A stretch of 64,000 bases of DNA from Woeseiaceae bacterium (GTDB lineage Bacteria; Pseudomonadota; Gammaproteobacteria; Steroidobacterales; Woeseiaceae): assembly GCA_021773075.1 (NCBI GenBank), contig JAJFKT010000030.1, positions 62,001-126,000 of the forward strand, in the 5' to 3' direction. The notes below the pieces were generated by a model. The model saw only the letters and a list, made by a program, of their open reading frames with translations, had not been told where the DNA came from and did not search any database. Below are positions 1 to 9,350 of this stretch, in pieces (positions within the stretch are counted from its first letter, which is position 1; each line of letters begins with the position of its first letter). The position numbers and the translations under genes are program-made.

Positions 1-49
1 GATAGAATATTGGACGCCTCCCAAGAATGTAAAAGAAAAGGGGCTAACG

Positions 50-487
50 ATGTCCGATGAACTCAGTCGCACGCCACCGATGTCTTACTATATTATCGGC
101 GGGATCTTTTTGGCCTGGAATTCAATCGGGCTATTGTTTTACTACATGCAAGTTACGATGACGCCCGACGTTATGGCGGCCAACTTTACGCCGGAACAAG
201 TCGCGTTCATGATGGGCGAGCCGACCTGGGCGACCGCTGCGTACGCTATTGCGGTGAATGCCGGCGTGATCGCGGCGTTGCTGTTGCTGTTTAGAAAGTC
301 TCTTGCACTGCCGTTTTTCATCGCCTCGTTCGTAGCAGTGCTACTACAAGATCTGAACGCATTCGTTTTGATGGACGGTCTCGGAGTTTGGGGCTCGAGC
401 GGCTTGTACTTACCGGCTGTCGTGATCGTAATTTGTATTGCGGAGATCTGGTATTCGCGCTCAGTTGCCAATCGTTACTATCGTTAG
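50..487 (+). CDS. Small integral membrane protein, function unknown
   Basis: A 145-residue protein with about four hydrophobic segments (roughly residues 13-33, 62-82, 84-104 and 118-135) and no signal peptide cleavage site, so it probably sits in the inner membrane. The start ATG is preceded by a good ribosome binding site (AAGGGG, six bases upstream). Its arrangement resembles small four-helix proteins often annotated loosely as sugar-transporter or DoxX-like, but I see no diagnostic motif, so no function is assigned. Its last 27 bases overlap the 3' end of the convergent subtilase gene, so the two mRNAs are complementary at their ends. Confidence 0.75.
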   Translation: MSDELSRTPPMSYYIIGGIFLAWNSIGLLFYYMQVTMTPDVMAANFTPEQVAFMMGEPTWATAAYAIAVNAGVIAALLLLFRKSLALPFFIASFVAVLLQDLNAFVLMDGLGVWGSSGLYLPAVVIVICIAEIWYSRSVANRYYR

Positions 488-3400
488 TTCGGATACGCCT
501 TGCGGTGTGTTGTGTGAGATGCCACCGAGATAAATCGTATTGGAAGACAGGGCATTCCAGTTAATCGTGACGTCGGCGCTTGTACCGGCACTCACGAAGG
601 CGGGTCCGGTGGCGCTCATGTTTCCCTTGTCATCTACGCTGCCGAAGGCCCAGCCCAGCAGTGTGTAATTCGCGCCCGGTCCGCCGTTGACTTCATCGGT
701 CTCAAAGCCGTGTATAAAAATATTGTAAAACCCTGCTGCAGGGCGGTAGACATTGAATTGTTCATCCGACGTCGGTTCACCGCTTTCGCCAATTTTGTTG
801 CAAGACAGATTATCCAGCCCGCAGTAATAGACGAACATATCGAGGTCGTCATTGCCGTCGGTCAATGCATCGAACAATGAAAAGCGCAGATACAATTGAT
901 TTTGCGGCACGGTGACCGCGTGACCCGTTACTCCATTCGTCAGCCGGGGCGAAAAAGTCTTCGTCGGGTCGTTGTCGACAAAACCGTTTGCTATCCAAGG
1001 CAAATTTAGACCGTGAACCCCCGGACTATAGCTTCCGTTATAACCAAACTTGACCGAAAAAGTCTCGCTGCCGGAGCTGCCAAAAGAAATGATCTCCGCA
1101 GGCGCCGAAATTGACGCGGGCTTAATGGCCATACTGCTACGAACATTGTGGTCATCGCCCAGCCACGTGATTGATCCAAACCGCCAAAGGTCGAATGGTC
1201 CTGACTCGTAAGTGATCGTTACATCAAAAGTAGCCGACTGGCCCGGTGCGACACTCAGGCTGGCCGGCGATACGAGTACGTCTATTCCCGGCGGTGCAGC
1301 AATTTCGACATTGTAGGACTCGGCCTCGTCGCCGGGATTGGTCACACGGCGCGTGACGGTCTCGCGGCTGGCAAGACGTGAAATCGAAATAGAGGGTTGA
1401 TTCAGGTCTCGGGCATTAAATGACAGGCCAGCGGCAGCCAATACCGCGCATCGCTCGGCAGTCACCGCTGGCGACTCAGTGCCACAGGCGTACGCGTCGT
1501 ACTCATCGTTGCTAACGTCGTAAACGAGACCCGGCTGAAACGCGTCGTTGGGGACGATATGGCCACCACCTGAATCGAACGGATTGGGAGCGGTGATGCT
1601 GTCGGATAACTGCAAGTCCTGATGAGCACTGGTAATCAAAGCGGAACGTATAGCCGCCGGCGACCAGTCCGGATGCGCCTGACGCAGCAGTGCAGCGACG
1701 CCGGCAATATGTGGTGTCGACATCGATGTGCCACTCAAATACGCGAAATTCTCGCCGGGAGTGGCGTTTGCCGGATCCGGTGAAAACCCTGCAATGATAT
1801 TGACGCCCGGAGCAGTAACGTCGGGTTTCAGAATATCGGGATTGGGCCCAGGTCCGCGAGCGGAGAAGCCAGCAATGACATTGCCGCTGTCCGTTGAGGT
1901 AATGAGAGTGCCCTTCTCGAGTAATACGGTAACGTCATTGCCCGCATCCATTTCAGCGAGCACCAGGTTGGCGGGGGCCTGGCCAATCATCAAGGCGGGA
2001 ATATCAACGAGGTCGTTCTCACCAAACATGACGAATGGGTCGCCTGCAATGTTGTAAACCAGAACAGCGATCGCGCCGGCATCTTCTGCGTTCTTCACCA
2101 TGTCGGCGAACAAGCAGCCGGAACGCTGCATTAGCGCGATATTGCCCGAGACCTCAGTGCCATTCGTCAGCGGCTGGCAGCCGTCAGACGTAATGCCCGG
2201 GTTGCCTGATGGCAGCGAAGCATCGCCGTCATCAACCAGCACCAGTTTTCCCTCTATCGGGTCGCGCTCTGCCAATGGCGGAGAAAACAAAGCCTCCTTG
2301 CTGGCGTACTTCCCGGCGATAGACGGCGGGGCCGACACTTGCATTGCCTCAATCGATGATTCACCGCTTCGGCTGGATGCCGCGGCGGTAATGACCCAGG
2401 GACCTCCGGCAGGAGAGCCGATCGTCGCGAGATTCGGTCCCTCATTGCCGGCGGCAACGACGGCGACAATCCCCGCCTTGGCAGCCGCCATAAGCGCAAC
2501 GTCGTCTGGGGCTGTCACTTCCCGCAATGAACTGCCGACAGAGTAATTTATGATGTCGACGCCGTCTGCGACAGCCGCGTCAATCGCATGGGTGAGGTCT
2601 GAAGTATTACAGTTTGCACGGGATTCGAACGGGCGTATCCAGCACGCTTTATAGACGGCAACGCGCGCGCGTGGTGCCATTCCTTCGACATCGCCGATCA
2701 ATGTGCCGAAAATCGATGCACTGGTTCGATTACCAGCTGCTGTCGTTGCTGTGTGCGTACCGTGTCCGTCAGCATCCCGCGGTGAGCGAAACTCGTTGGC
2801 ATCAATAGGCCCGCTGTTGGACGCACCATCAACGAACCAGCGAGCACCGATCAGTTTGTTATTACAAAGCGTATCTTCGAATTCTTCGCCGCCCTCGCAA
2901 ATACCACTCCAGTTCTCGAGCTCCTCAAAGTCGACTACGTCCGGTAATTTGGTGAAGCGGCGGCATAGCCATTTGCCAAGCAGCGATGTTTCACCCCAAC
3001 TGCTTTGGCAAACACGCGGGCTGTCCGCCTTGCGTGTGTCCTGCAGGGCGGGATGCTCTGGCGCGATGCCGCTATCAATCACACCAATAATCACGCCAGC
3101 GCCATCCAGCGCATGTTTACTGCGCAATCCGTTTTCGCTGTCGAAAAGACCGAGAAAATTTGCGCTGTGTCGAGTCGCAAGCGGGCGAATTTCGTCCTCC
3201 CAGACGTTCAGAACCTGCGGCAGGCGCTTAAGCTTTTGCGCCTGGGCGACGCTCATGTGTGCGGCGAACCCGTTCAGCCCGTATTTATAGCTGTAGATTC
3301 TTCGAGTCCCACTGCCGGCTTTCTTCAGCACAAAATCCTGTTCTTCCTGAAGTCGGGACGTATATGCCTGAATGGCGGCGTTGTCTTTTGTAAGACGAGG

Positions 3401-3640
3401 TCGAGGTGCGTTTTGACCCGGTGCGGAGGACACGGTTGAATACGATTTAGCCCCGGCGGCATAGTGCTCCGCAGCTGATGGCGAGCGAAGCTGAACGATG
3501 TAGATCTTGCTGCTTGCTGAGTCTTCCGCGCGGCTGGGGCGGGGGTCTCCCGCACTCCTGATAGCGGATTCATCCTGAGCGCAAACGCTCGTCGCAAGCA
3601 GGAGCAGGCTGGAGAATATTATTTGGCGTTGAAAATTCAC
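461..3640 (-). CDS. Secreted subtilisin-like serine protease (S8 family) with PA domain
   Basis: A 1059-residue exported protease. A signal peptide (about 1-21, ending SVCAQ) is followed by an I9-type propeptide (about 46-155). The peptidase S8 domain has Asp189 in GVIDSGIAPEH, His293 in DGHGTHTA, the oxyanion Asn399 in AAGNEGP, and Ser639 in SGTSMSTPHIAG. A protease-associated insert (about 465-575) lies between the Asn and Ser blocks, as in plant cucumisin-type subtilases. After the catalytic domain come an Fn3-like domain (about 775-870) and a further beta-rich C-terminal region of the bacterial pre-peptidase type. The start is GTG, and I see no clear Shine-Dalgarno sequence. It probably degrades extracellular protein for nutrition. 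All catalytic residues are present, so it should be active. Confidence 0.93.
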   Translation of the reverse strand: MNFQRQIIFSSLLLLATSVCAQDESAIRSAGDPRPSRAEDSASSKIYIVQLRSPSAAEHYAAGAKSYSTVSSAPGQNAPRPRLTKDNAAIQAYTSRLQEEQDFVLKKAGSGTRRIYSYKYGLNGFAAHMSVAQAQKLKRLPQVLNVWEDEIRPLATRHSANFLGLFDSENGLRSKHALDGAGVIIGVIDSGIAPEHPALQDTRKADSPRVCQSSWGETSLLGKWLCRRFTKLPDVVDFEELENWSGICEGGEEFEDTLCNNKLIGARWFVDGASNSGPIDANEFRSPRDADGHGTHTATTAAGNRTSASIFGTLIGDVEGMAPRARVAVYKACWIRPFESRANCNTSDLTHAIDAAVADGVDIINYSVGSSLREVTAPDDVALMAAAKAGIVAVVAAGNEGPNLATIGSPAGGPWVITAAASSRSGESSIEAMQVSAPPSIAGKYASKEALFSPPLAERDPIEGKLVLVDDGDASLPSGNPGITSDGCQPLTNGTEVSGNIALMQRSGCLFADMVKNAEDAGAIAVLVYNIAGDPFVMFGENDLVDIPALMIGQAPANLVLAEMDAGNDVTVLLEKGTLITSTDSGNVIAGFSARGPGPNPDILKPDVTAPGVNIIAGFSPDPANATPGENFAYLSGTSMSTPHIAGVAALLRQAHPDWSPAAIRSALITSAHQDLQLSDSITAPNPFDSGGGHIVPNDAFQPGLVYDVSNDEYDAYACGTESPAVTAERCAVLAAAGLSFNARDLNQPSISISRLASRETVTRRVTNPGDEAESYNVEIAAPPGIDVLVSPASLSVAPGQSATFDVTITYESGPFDLWRFGSITWLGDDHNVRSSMAIKPASISAPAEIISFGSSGSETFSVKFGYNGSYSPGVHGLNLPWIANGFVDNDPTKTFSPRLTNGVTGHAVTVPQNQLYLRFSLFDALTDGNDDLDMFVYYCGLDNLSCNKIGESGEPTSDEQFNVYRPAAGFYNIFIHGFETDEVNGGPGANYTLLGWAFGSVDDKGNMSATGPAFVSAGTSADVTINWNALSSNTIYLGGISHNTPQGVSELTIVTIGN

Positions 3641-3657
3641 AGTTTATTATATAGGCA

Positions 3658-4218
3658 CTAATCGTTGTGGTAGCCGCTCATTTCGTCCTCATTGTAGGCA
3701 ACGCCGAGCCCCAGCGCGATGCGGTTGACGAAATTGAAGTAGCCAACAACCAAGGTAATATCGAGGATATCGCTGTCCGACAGCCCCTCCGAGCGCAGTT
3801 CTCCGAGGTCGATTTCGGTCATCGCACCCGGTGCGGTTGTTAGTTTTTCTGCATGCCGCACAATGTTGCTAAGGCGCGGTTCGAGCGTCTCCAGGCCATC
3901 AGCCGACATTAGCAGACTGATGACTTCTTCGTCCTTGATGTAGCGCCTCAGTGCCTCAGCGTGGTGGTTCACGCAGTAGTCACACTCATTGTTCGCCGAT
4001 ACGACTACCGCAATGGCCTCCCGCTCCGCACGACTCAGGCCGGATTTTCCGAACATGATTGTCATGTACAGGTCCAGATGGCTGCGCAGCGCATCCGGGT
4101 TAAGGCTGTGAACCTTGAGTATATTTGCGACTTTGCCGCGTTGCTCGATGAGTGTGGCGTAGGTCTTGGCTAATTTGCCTTCGGCCTCACTGACTTCTAC
4201 TTCTTCTATCCAGGACAT
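3658..4218 (-). CDS. AhpD-like / carboxymuconolactone decarboxylase family peroxidase-related protein
   Basis: About 186 residues. The signature is the CxxC pair in CDYCVNHHAEAL with upstream glutamates (EREAIAV) and a following His. This is the AhpD/CMD redox motif of the so-called uncharacterised peroxidase-related enzymes. It is predicted to be a cytoplasmic thiol-dependent hydroperoxidase or disulfide reductase; the substrate is unknown. The ORF track begins at a TTG (4230). I prefer the ATG at 4218 (MSWIEE), because family members begin near this point. Neither start has a strong ribosome binding site. It lies just downstream of the subtilase start on the same strand, and about 190 bases separate it from the VOC gene upstream. 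Confidence 0.8.
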   Translation of the reverse strand: MSWIEEVEVSEAEGKLAKTYATLIEQRGKVANILKVHSLNPDALRSHLDLYMTIMFGKSGLSRAEREAIAVVVSANNECDYCVNHHAEALRRYIKDEEVISLLMSADGLETLEPRLSNIVRHAEKLTTAPGAMTEIDLGELRSEGLSDSDILDITLVVGYFNFVNRIALGLGVAYNEDEMSGYHND

Positions 4219-4406
4219 GATTACTCGCAAAGCTGTCTGGGCTACTGCGCCAAGCGCCCAATGCGCTTCAGCATGCAGCGAGCCTCGAAGCGATTGACGT
4301 TACCACTGACGTTGGCAAAAGAAAATATTCTACGTGCAGGAGCATAATCCTAAATGGCAGTGCCAGCACCGCAACCGCCAGGCAGCCGTTTCCGTCCACC
4401 AAGCCG

Positions 4407-4832
4407 CTAGACGGCAAAAAGTTGCGCCGGATCCGCGAAACTCTTGAATTCGATCGCATTGCCACTTGGATCAACGATGAAGAATGTAGCCTGTTCTCCC
4501 GTCTCTCCCTCGAAGCGAATTCGTGGGGAAATCAGAAATTTGGTGTCTTCTTTTTCAAGTTTGTCAGCGAGGGATCGCCACTCCGCCTTGTCGAGCACCA
4601 TGCCGAAGTGCCGTGACGGTACGGAGTCACCATCTACCGGGTTTGTCGCCGCGGCGCTCGCATTTGCGTCGACCAGATGCAAAGTTATTTGATGGCCGTA
4701 GAAGTTCAGATCAAGCCAGCGCGACGCGCTGCGCCCCTTACCGCAACCTAGTAAGCCACAATAAAACGCCTCAGCGTCGCCGAGGTCGGTGACCGGTAGC
4801 GCGACGTGAAAAGGGCGAAGCTCTGTCGTCAA
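4407..4832 (-). CDS. VOC-family (glyoxalase/dioxygenase-like) protein
   Basis: A single vicinal-oxygen-chelate domain of 141 residues. It has the opening strand [10 protein letters not shown], the GCGKGR...[14 protein letters not shown] block, HFGMVL in the middle, and the closing [16 protein letters not shown] with the metal-ligand-type Glu. The family includes extradiol dioxygenases, glyoxalase I and resistance proteins, so the substrate cannot be named. The start is TTG at 4832, overlapping the hemF stop as TTGA; this implies translational coupling to hemF. It is the last gene of the topA-tsaC-hemF run. Confidence 0.8.
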   Translation of the reverse strand: MTTELRPFHVALPVTDLGDAEAFYCGLLGCGKGRSASRWLDLNFYGHQITLHLVDANASAAATNPVDGDSVPSRHFGMVLDKAEWRSLADKLEKEDTKFLISPRIRFEGETGEQATFFIVDPSGNAIEFKSFADPAQLFAV

Positions 4833-5737
4833 TCGCTGCCTCCAAGCCAGTCTCGCGGTCGCAGGAAATCGCGGTACAGTTCTTCCTCCGCCGATGCGGG
4901 CTCCGGTTGCCAGTTGTATTCCCAGCGTACCTGCGGTGGTAGCGACATTAGAATGGATTCAGTGCGCCCACCGGATTGCAGGCCGAACAGGGTGCCACGA
5001 TCATAGATCAGGTTGAATTCCACGTATCGACCGCGCCGATAGAGTTGAAAATCGCGTTGCCGATCTCCGTATCGATGGGCTTTGCGTTGCTCTACGATAG
5101 GTCGATATGCGGGTAGAAACCCGTCGCCCACAGAACGCAGGAATGCAAAGCTGGTATCGAAATCAGGCTCATTGACGTCGTCGAAAAAGAGCCCACCCAC
5201 ACCGCGCGTCTCATCACGGTGTGGCAGATAAAAATATTCGTCGCACCAGTCTTTGTATCGCGGATATTTGTCCTCACCGAATGGATCGCAGGCGGCCTTT
5301 GCCGCTTGATGCCAATGCAGGACATCGTCCATAAATGGATAGTAAGGCGTCAGGTCGAAGCCGCCGCCGAACCACCAGATTGGCTTGTCTTCGCCCGCGC
5401 TGAAGAAGCGGAAGTTGGCGTGCGTGGTCGGAATGTAAGGATTGCGCGGGTGTAGCACTAACGAAACACCGACCGCCTGAAACTTCTTGCCGGCCAACTC
5501 AGGTCGATGCTTGGTGGCGGAAGCGGGCATTTGATCGCCAAAGACGTGCGAGAATCCAACACCCGCCTGCTCGAATACAGCACCATCGGACAGGACGCGA
5601 CTAGTTCCACCGCCGCCAGCGCTTCGTTGCCAACGGTCGCTCGCAAACTCCGCTTTGCCATCGAGCTCGGTAAGCTCCGCACAAATGCGACTCTGCAACA
5701 CCTGCAGATAATCCTTAACGAGGTCGATATTACTCAA
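4829..5737 (-). CDS. hemF: Oxygen-dependent coproporphyrinogen III oxidase
   Basis: Converts coproporphyrinogen III to protoporphyrinogen IX by two oxidative decarboxylations with O2 in the cytoplasm, in haem synthesis. The 302 residues match the normal family length. Recognisable blocks are [71 protein letters not shown] and [31 protein letters not shown] (each seen in the translation). The start is TTG, overlapping the tsaC stop as TTGA. It is co-transcribed with topA and tsaC. A second haem gene, hemH, lies 28 kb away at 33641-34723. Confidence 0.97.
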   Translation of the reverse strand: MSNIDLVKDYLQVLQSRICAELTELDGKAEFASDRWQRSAGGGGTSRVLSDGAVFEQAGVGFSHVFGDQMPASATKHRPELAGKKFQAVGVSLVLHPRNPYIPTTHANFRFFSAGEDKPIWWFGGGFDLTPYYPFMDDVLHWHQAAKAACDPFGEDKYPRYKDWCDEYFYLPHRDETRGVGGLFFDDVNEPDFDTSFAFLRSVGDGFLPAYRPIVEQRKAHRYGDRQRDFQLYRRGRYVEFNLIYDRGTLFGLQSGGRTESILMSLPPQVRWEYNWQPEPASAEEELYRDFLRPRDWLGGSD

Positions 5738-6315
5738 TATTTATGCTCTCCAGAGGGCCATACTTTCCGTTGAGGGCGCAGGATTTCGCCGCTTGCCAGA
5801 TCCCTGATTTCCGATGCGCCCTTTGCCGGACCACAGTCGCCGGGTACGACATAGTCTACTAGACCGTGGAACTGCGCGTGAAGACTGGCCTGATTCTCAG
5901 CGACAGGTTGGCCGCTCAAGTTAGCGCTGGTCGAAACAATTGGTGATTGAACCGCCAGGCAAATGGATTTCGCGGTGGCGTTAAGTGTCAAGCGAACAGC
6001 GATGCCGACATTCGCACCTTGCAGCAATGGCGTGACATCCTGTCCTGGCGCAACTATCCATGTGGTAGGAGACTCTGGATCGGTGGGTGGTAAGGCCACG
6101 CCTTCCGGTAGCTCGATCCAGCCGTCAAATTGCTCCGCATTTGCGGCAATTAGAATTAAGCCCTTGACCCGATCGCGTTGCTTGATCCGCAATACTCTCT
6201 GCACCGCGTTGGGATCGTTCGGCAAGCAGCCAAGACCAAACACGCCGTCCGTCGGATAGGCAATAACACCGCCACCACGTAATACTTCCGCAGCAGTGTC
6301 GGCAGGTGTCGTCAT
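5734..6315 (-). CDS. tsaC: Threonylcarbamoyl-AMP synthase (Sua5/YciO/YrdC family)
   Basis: Makes L-threonylcarbamoyladenylate from Thr, bicarbonate and ATP for the universal tRNA t6A37 modification. The 193 residues correspond to the short TsaC/RimN form without the Sua5 C-terminal domain. The YrdC core is seen in [32 protein letters not shown] and [15 protein letters not shown]. The ATG start lies 7 bases after the topA stop, and the 3' end overlaps the hemF start (TTGA). The topA-tsaC-hemF neighbourhood is a common gammaproteobacterial arrangement. Confidence 0.95.
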   Translation of the reverse strand: MTTPADTAAEVLRGGGVIAYPTDGVFGLGCLPNDPNAVQRVLRIKQRDRVKGLILIAANAEQFDGWIELPEGVALPPTDPESPTTWIVAPGQDVTPLLQGANVGIAVRLTLNATAKSICLAVQSPIVSTSANLSGQPVAENQASLHAQFHGLVDYVVPGDCGPAKGASEIRDLASGEILRPQRKVWPSGEHKY

Positions 6316-6322
6316 TGGGTTT

Positions 6323-8737
6323 CTAGCCTTTCTTTTTCTTCGCCGCTTTTTTCTTTGTGGCCTTTTTCTTTGTGACCTTCTTTTTCGCTTTTTTCTTCAC
6401 GGTCTTTTTCGCCGCCTTTTTGGCGACCTTCTTCTTGCCGCGTTTTCCGCGAACCGGGGCAGCAGCGAGCAATTCGACACACTCTTCGAGCGTCAACGTT
6501 TTGGGCTCACGGTCTTTCGGTACACGTGCATTTTTTTCTTTGTTCGTTATGTAGGGCCCATAGCGCCCGTTCAGGACCTGAATGCCTTGCTCTTCAAAAT
6601 CAAGAATAATTCGGTTTGCGTCCGCAAGTATTTTCTCGGCGATGAGCTCGAGCGCACGCGGTAATTCAACCGTATACGGATCGTCTTCTTTCATCGAAAC
6701 GTATTTGTCGCCGTAGCGAATATAGGGACCAAATCGCCCGATACTGGCCGCTACCGGCAGGCCGTCCTTTGTTTCACCGAGTTTGCGCGGCAACTTAAAG
6801 AGCTCCATTGCCGTCGCCAGATCAATTTCGGTCATTTTCTGACCGGGGCGAAGTCCTGCAAACTTGGGCTTTTCTTCATCGTCCTTGGTGCCGATCTGCA
6901 CAAATGGACCGTAACGCCCCATACGCACGGTAACGGGCTTGCCGCTTTTCGGATCGGTGCCAAGTTCGCGTGCTTGTGCAACCTGTTCGCGCGTGACTGA
7001 GGTTTCCTTGTCTTCGCAGAGCGCGTGGAAAGGACGCCAAAACTTCTCCAGCAATGGCACCCAGTCCTTCTCACCCAGCGAAACCAGATCGAGATCGTCT
7101 TCGAGGTTTGCAGTGAAGTCGTAGTCGACGTATTGCGTGAAGTGTTCAGTGAGAAAGCCGATGACGATGCGGCCGATATCCGTTGGGATAAAGCGCTTCG
7201 CATCCATCTCAACGTACTCTCGATTCTTCAGCGTTGCGATAATGCTCGCGTACGTTGATGGACGGCCAATGCCGTATTCTTCCAGTGTTTTTACGAGGCT
7301 CGCTTCTGTGAACCGCGGTGGCGGCTCAGTGAAGTGCTGTTCCGGTCGCAACAGGTCGAGCTTGATGACGTCGCCCTCCTCGATTTCGGGAAGAAGGCGG
7401 TCGCCGTCGTCATCTTTGGAATCGTCTTTGCCCTCCTGGTAGACCGCCATAAAGCCGGGCTCAACCAACACAGAGCCGTTCGCTCGCATGCGATGCCCCG
7501 CGTCCTCTGCGCCTACTAACATCTCGATTGCAACAGTGTCGAAGACCGCTGGCACCATCTGACACGCCATGGTGCGCTTCCAGATTAGCGCATAAAGTCG
7601 ATATTGATCTTCCTCGAGAACGGCCTTTAATTCGTCAGGCGTGCGCGCGACCGATGTTGGTCGTATCGCCTCATGCGCCTCCTGCGCATTCTTTGCCTTG
7701 GTCTTGAAGACGCGCGGCTCATCCGGAACGTTATTCGCTCCGTAGCGCTCGGCGATAAGTTCGCGAATTTCTGTGACGGCAACCTCTGCGAGAGTCACAG
7801 AGTCGGTTCGCATGTAGGAAATCAGGCCAACCTGGTCTTCACCAGGAAGAGCGATTCCTTCATACAGTTTCTGTGCAGCGCGCATGGTGCGTTGTGTGTT
7901 AAAGCCGAGCTTTCTTGACGCTTCCTGCTGCAATGTAGAGGTCGTAAATGGCGCGGTCGGATTGCGGCGGCGCTGACGCTTGGTAACGCTCTGAACTTTG
8001 AACTCGCCACCGGCGGCGTCCAGCAAGGTTGATTCAACCTCGCGCGCCGCCGCTTCATTCTCGAAACTGAATTGTTCGACCTTCTCACCTTTATAACTGA
8101 CCAGGCGCGACGCAAACGGCTGTTCACTCTTGCTAACGTCCGCTTCGATCGACCAGTACTCGCGCGCCTTGAAAGCTTCGATCTCAAGCTCGCGCTCAAC
8201 AATCATTCGTAGCGCCGGGCTTTGTACGCGGCCGGCTGAGAGTCCTCTCTGGACCTTCTTCCACAATAGTGGCGAAAGATTGAATCCCACCAGGTAATCA
8301 AGTGCGCGACGTGCTTGTTGTGCACCAACCAAATCACCCGAGATAGCGCGTGGGTTCGCTACAGCGTCGCGCACGGCCTGCTTGGTGATTTCATGAAAAA
8401 CGACGCGATGCACTTCGATGTTGTCGAGAATATTTTTTTCGTTCAGCAACTCAACCAAATGCCAGGATATGGCTTCGCCCTCGCGATCCGGGTCAGTTGC
8501 CAGGTACAGGGCTTCAGCGTTCTTCAGCGCCTTGATGATGGCTTTGACGTGTTTCTCATTGCGCTCGATGATCTGATACTTCATCGAAAACCCGTTTTCC
8601 GTTTCGACGGCGCCTTCCTTTGGTATCAAATCACGAACATGTCCGTACGAGGCGAGAACATCAAAGTCCTTGCCCAAATACTTACTGATTGTGCTGGCCT
8701 TGGCGGGCGACTCAACGATTACGAGATTCTTCGGCAT
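6323..8737 (-). CDS. topA: DNA topoisomerase I with lysine-rich C-terminal tail
   Basis: Type IA topoisomerase (804 residues) that relaxes negative supercoils. The TOPRIM domain carries Glu9 in VESPAKA and DPDRE at 82-86. The active-site Tyr308 is in GLISYMRTDSV. Strand-passage blocks QSPALRMIVERE and YGIGRPSTYASII are present. The C-terminus does not have the Cys4 zinc ribbons of the E. coli enzyme. Instead it has three GxxGPYV/I-type repeats (about 613-760) and then a tail of about 40 residues made almost only of Lys, Ala and Thr. Such basic tails bind DNA and raise processivity in other bacteria (actinobacterial TopA). It heads the topA-tsaC-hemF-VOC run, and a terminator upstream isolates it from smg. 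Confidence 0.97.
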   Translation of the reverse strand: MPKNLVIVESPAKASTISKYLGKDFDVLASYGHVRDLIPKEGAVETENGFSMKYQIIERNEKHVKAIIKALKNAEALYLATDPDREGEAISWHLVELLNEKNILDNIEVHRVVFHEITKQAVRDAVANPRAISGDLVGAQQARRALDYLVGFNLSPLLWKKVQRGLSAGRVQSPALRMIVERELEIEAFKAREYWSIEADVSKSEQPFASRLVSYKGEKVEQFSFENEAAAREVESTLLDAAGGEFKVQSVTKRQRRRNPTAPFTTSTLQQEASRKLGFNTQRTMRAAQKLYEGIALPGEDQVGLISYMRTDSVTLAEVAVTEIRELIAERYGANNVPDEPRVFKTKAKNAQEAHEAIRPTSVARTPDELKAVLEEDQYRLYALIWKRTMACQMVPAVFDTVAIEMLVGAEDAGHRMRANGSVLVEPGFMAVYQEGKDDSKDDDGDRLLPEIEEGDVIKLDLLRPEQHFTEPPPRFTEASLVKTLEEYGIGRPSTYASIIATLKNREYVEMDAKRFIPTDIGRIVIGFLTEHFTQYVDYDFTANLEDDLDLVSLGEKDWVPLLEKFWRPFHALCEDKETSVTREQVAQARELGTDPKSGKPVTVRMGRYGPFVQIGTKDDEEKPKFAGLRPGQKMTEIDLATAMELFKLPRKLGETKDGLPVAASIGRFGPYIRYGDKYVSMKEDDPYTVELPRALELIAEKILADANRIILDFEEQGIQVLNGRYGPYITNKEKNARVPKDREPKTLTLEECVELLAAAPVRGKRGKKKVAKKAAKKTVKKKAKKKVTKKKATKKKAAKKKKG

Positions 8738-8783
8738 TTCCGGGATGCGACCTTTTATTGATGTTCGGCGGCCTGAAAACAGA

Positions 8784-8807
8784 AAACCGCGGACTGTGCC
8801 GCGGTTT
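8784..8807 (-). terminator. Rho-independent terminator after smg
   Basis: A perfect 9-bp inverted repeat (AAACCGCGG / CCGCGGTTT) with a 6-base loop. On the minus strand it is followed by a T-rich run (TTTTCTGTTTT). It sits 46 bases past the smg stop and just ahead of topA, so it ends the dprA-smg transcript. Confidence 0.85.
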
Positions 8808-8852
8808 AATTACGTGCTTGACGGCGAACTGTCAAGGAAATCGATATTGGCG

Positions 8853-9329
8853 TTAGTGGATTGAGCCGGCACCTTCGTCGAAAACGAGGTCCTCCATGCG
8901 AGCGTATGCCTGCTCCTGACCGGGTTGACTGAACAACACCATCAGGACGACCCACTTTATCTGCTCGACGTCGATATCCGCGGTTTCCAGCGCGAGTAAT
9001 CGGTCGACAAGCAACTCCCGCTGCGGCGGAGATAATATGCCGGTTTGTTCAAGGTAAGTAATGTAGCCACGACAAAACGCGTCGAGCCTTTGGTGCTCGA
9101 AGTCGTTATAAATGCGGGTACCGTGCGCTGACAAGTTGCCGTAATTCAGGTTTTCCTGATGGTCTGTAAGGCCATCAAGCCATTCCAGCGCGCGTTCGAT
9201 TTCGCCATCACCAAAACCCGCCCGCGACAACTCCATGCGCAGTTCATTCTGGTCGGGTTCGGGGTCTTCTTCTGTGTCGACGTAGGTTTCGAATAGGTAC
9301 ATTAATACGTCGAGAACGTTTTCTTTCAT
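8853..9329 (-). CDS. smg: Smg family protein (DUF494)
   Basis: 158 residues, close to the E. coli Smg length. The opening MKENVLDVLMYLFETY, the acidic EEDPEPDQNELRMELSRAGF and the GDGEIERALEWLDGL helix are the family hallmarks; the C-terminus has the WVVLMVLFSQPGQE block. The molecular role is not settled. The gene is almost always found beside dprA and topA, as here, with 21 bases between it and the dprA stop. A strong terminator follows it. Confidence 0.92.
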   Translation of the reverse strand: MKENVLDVLMYLFETYVDTEEDPEPDQNELRMELSRAGFGDGEIERALEWLDGLTDHQENLNYGNLSAHGTRIYNDFEHQRLDAFCRGYITYLEQTGILSPPQRELLVDRLLALETADIDVEQIKWVVLMVLFSQPGQEQAYARMEDLVFDEGAGSIH

Positions 9330-9350
9330 GCTTGGAGCGGCTCCTTATCT

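Noticed and set aside
6296-6664. A Phe/Leu-rich hydrophobic plus-strand ORF resembling a membrane protein
   Set aside because: It is the complement of the topA lysine codons, so the hydrophobic run is an artefact of reading AAG/AAA backwards.
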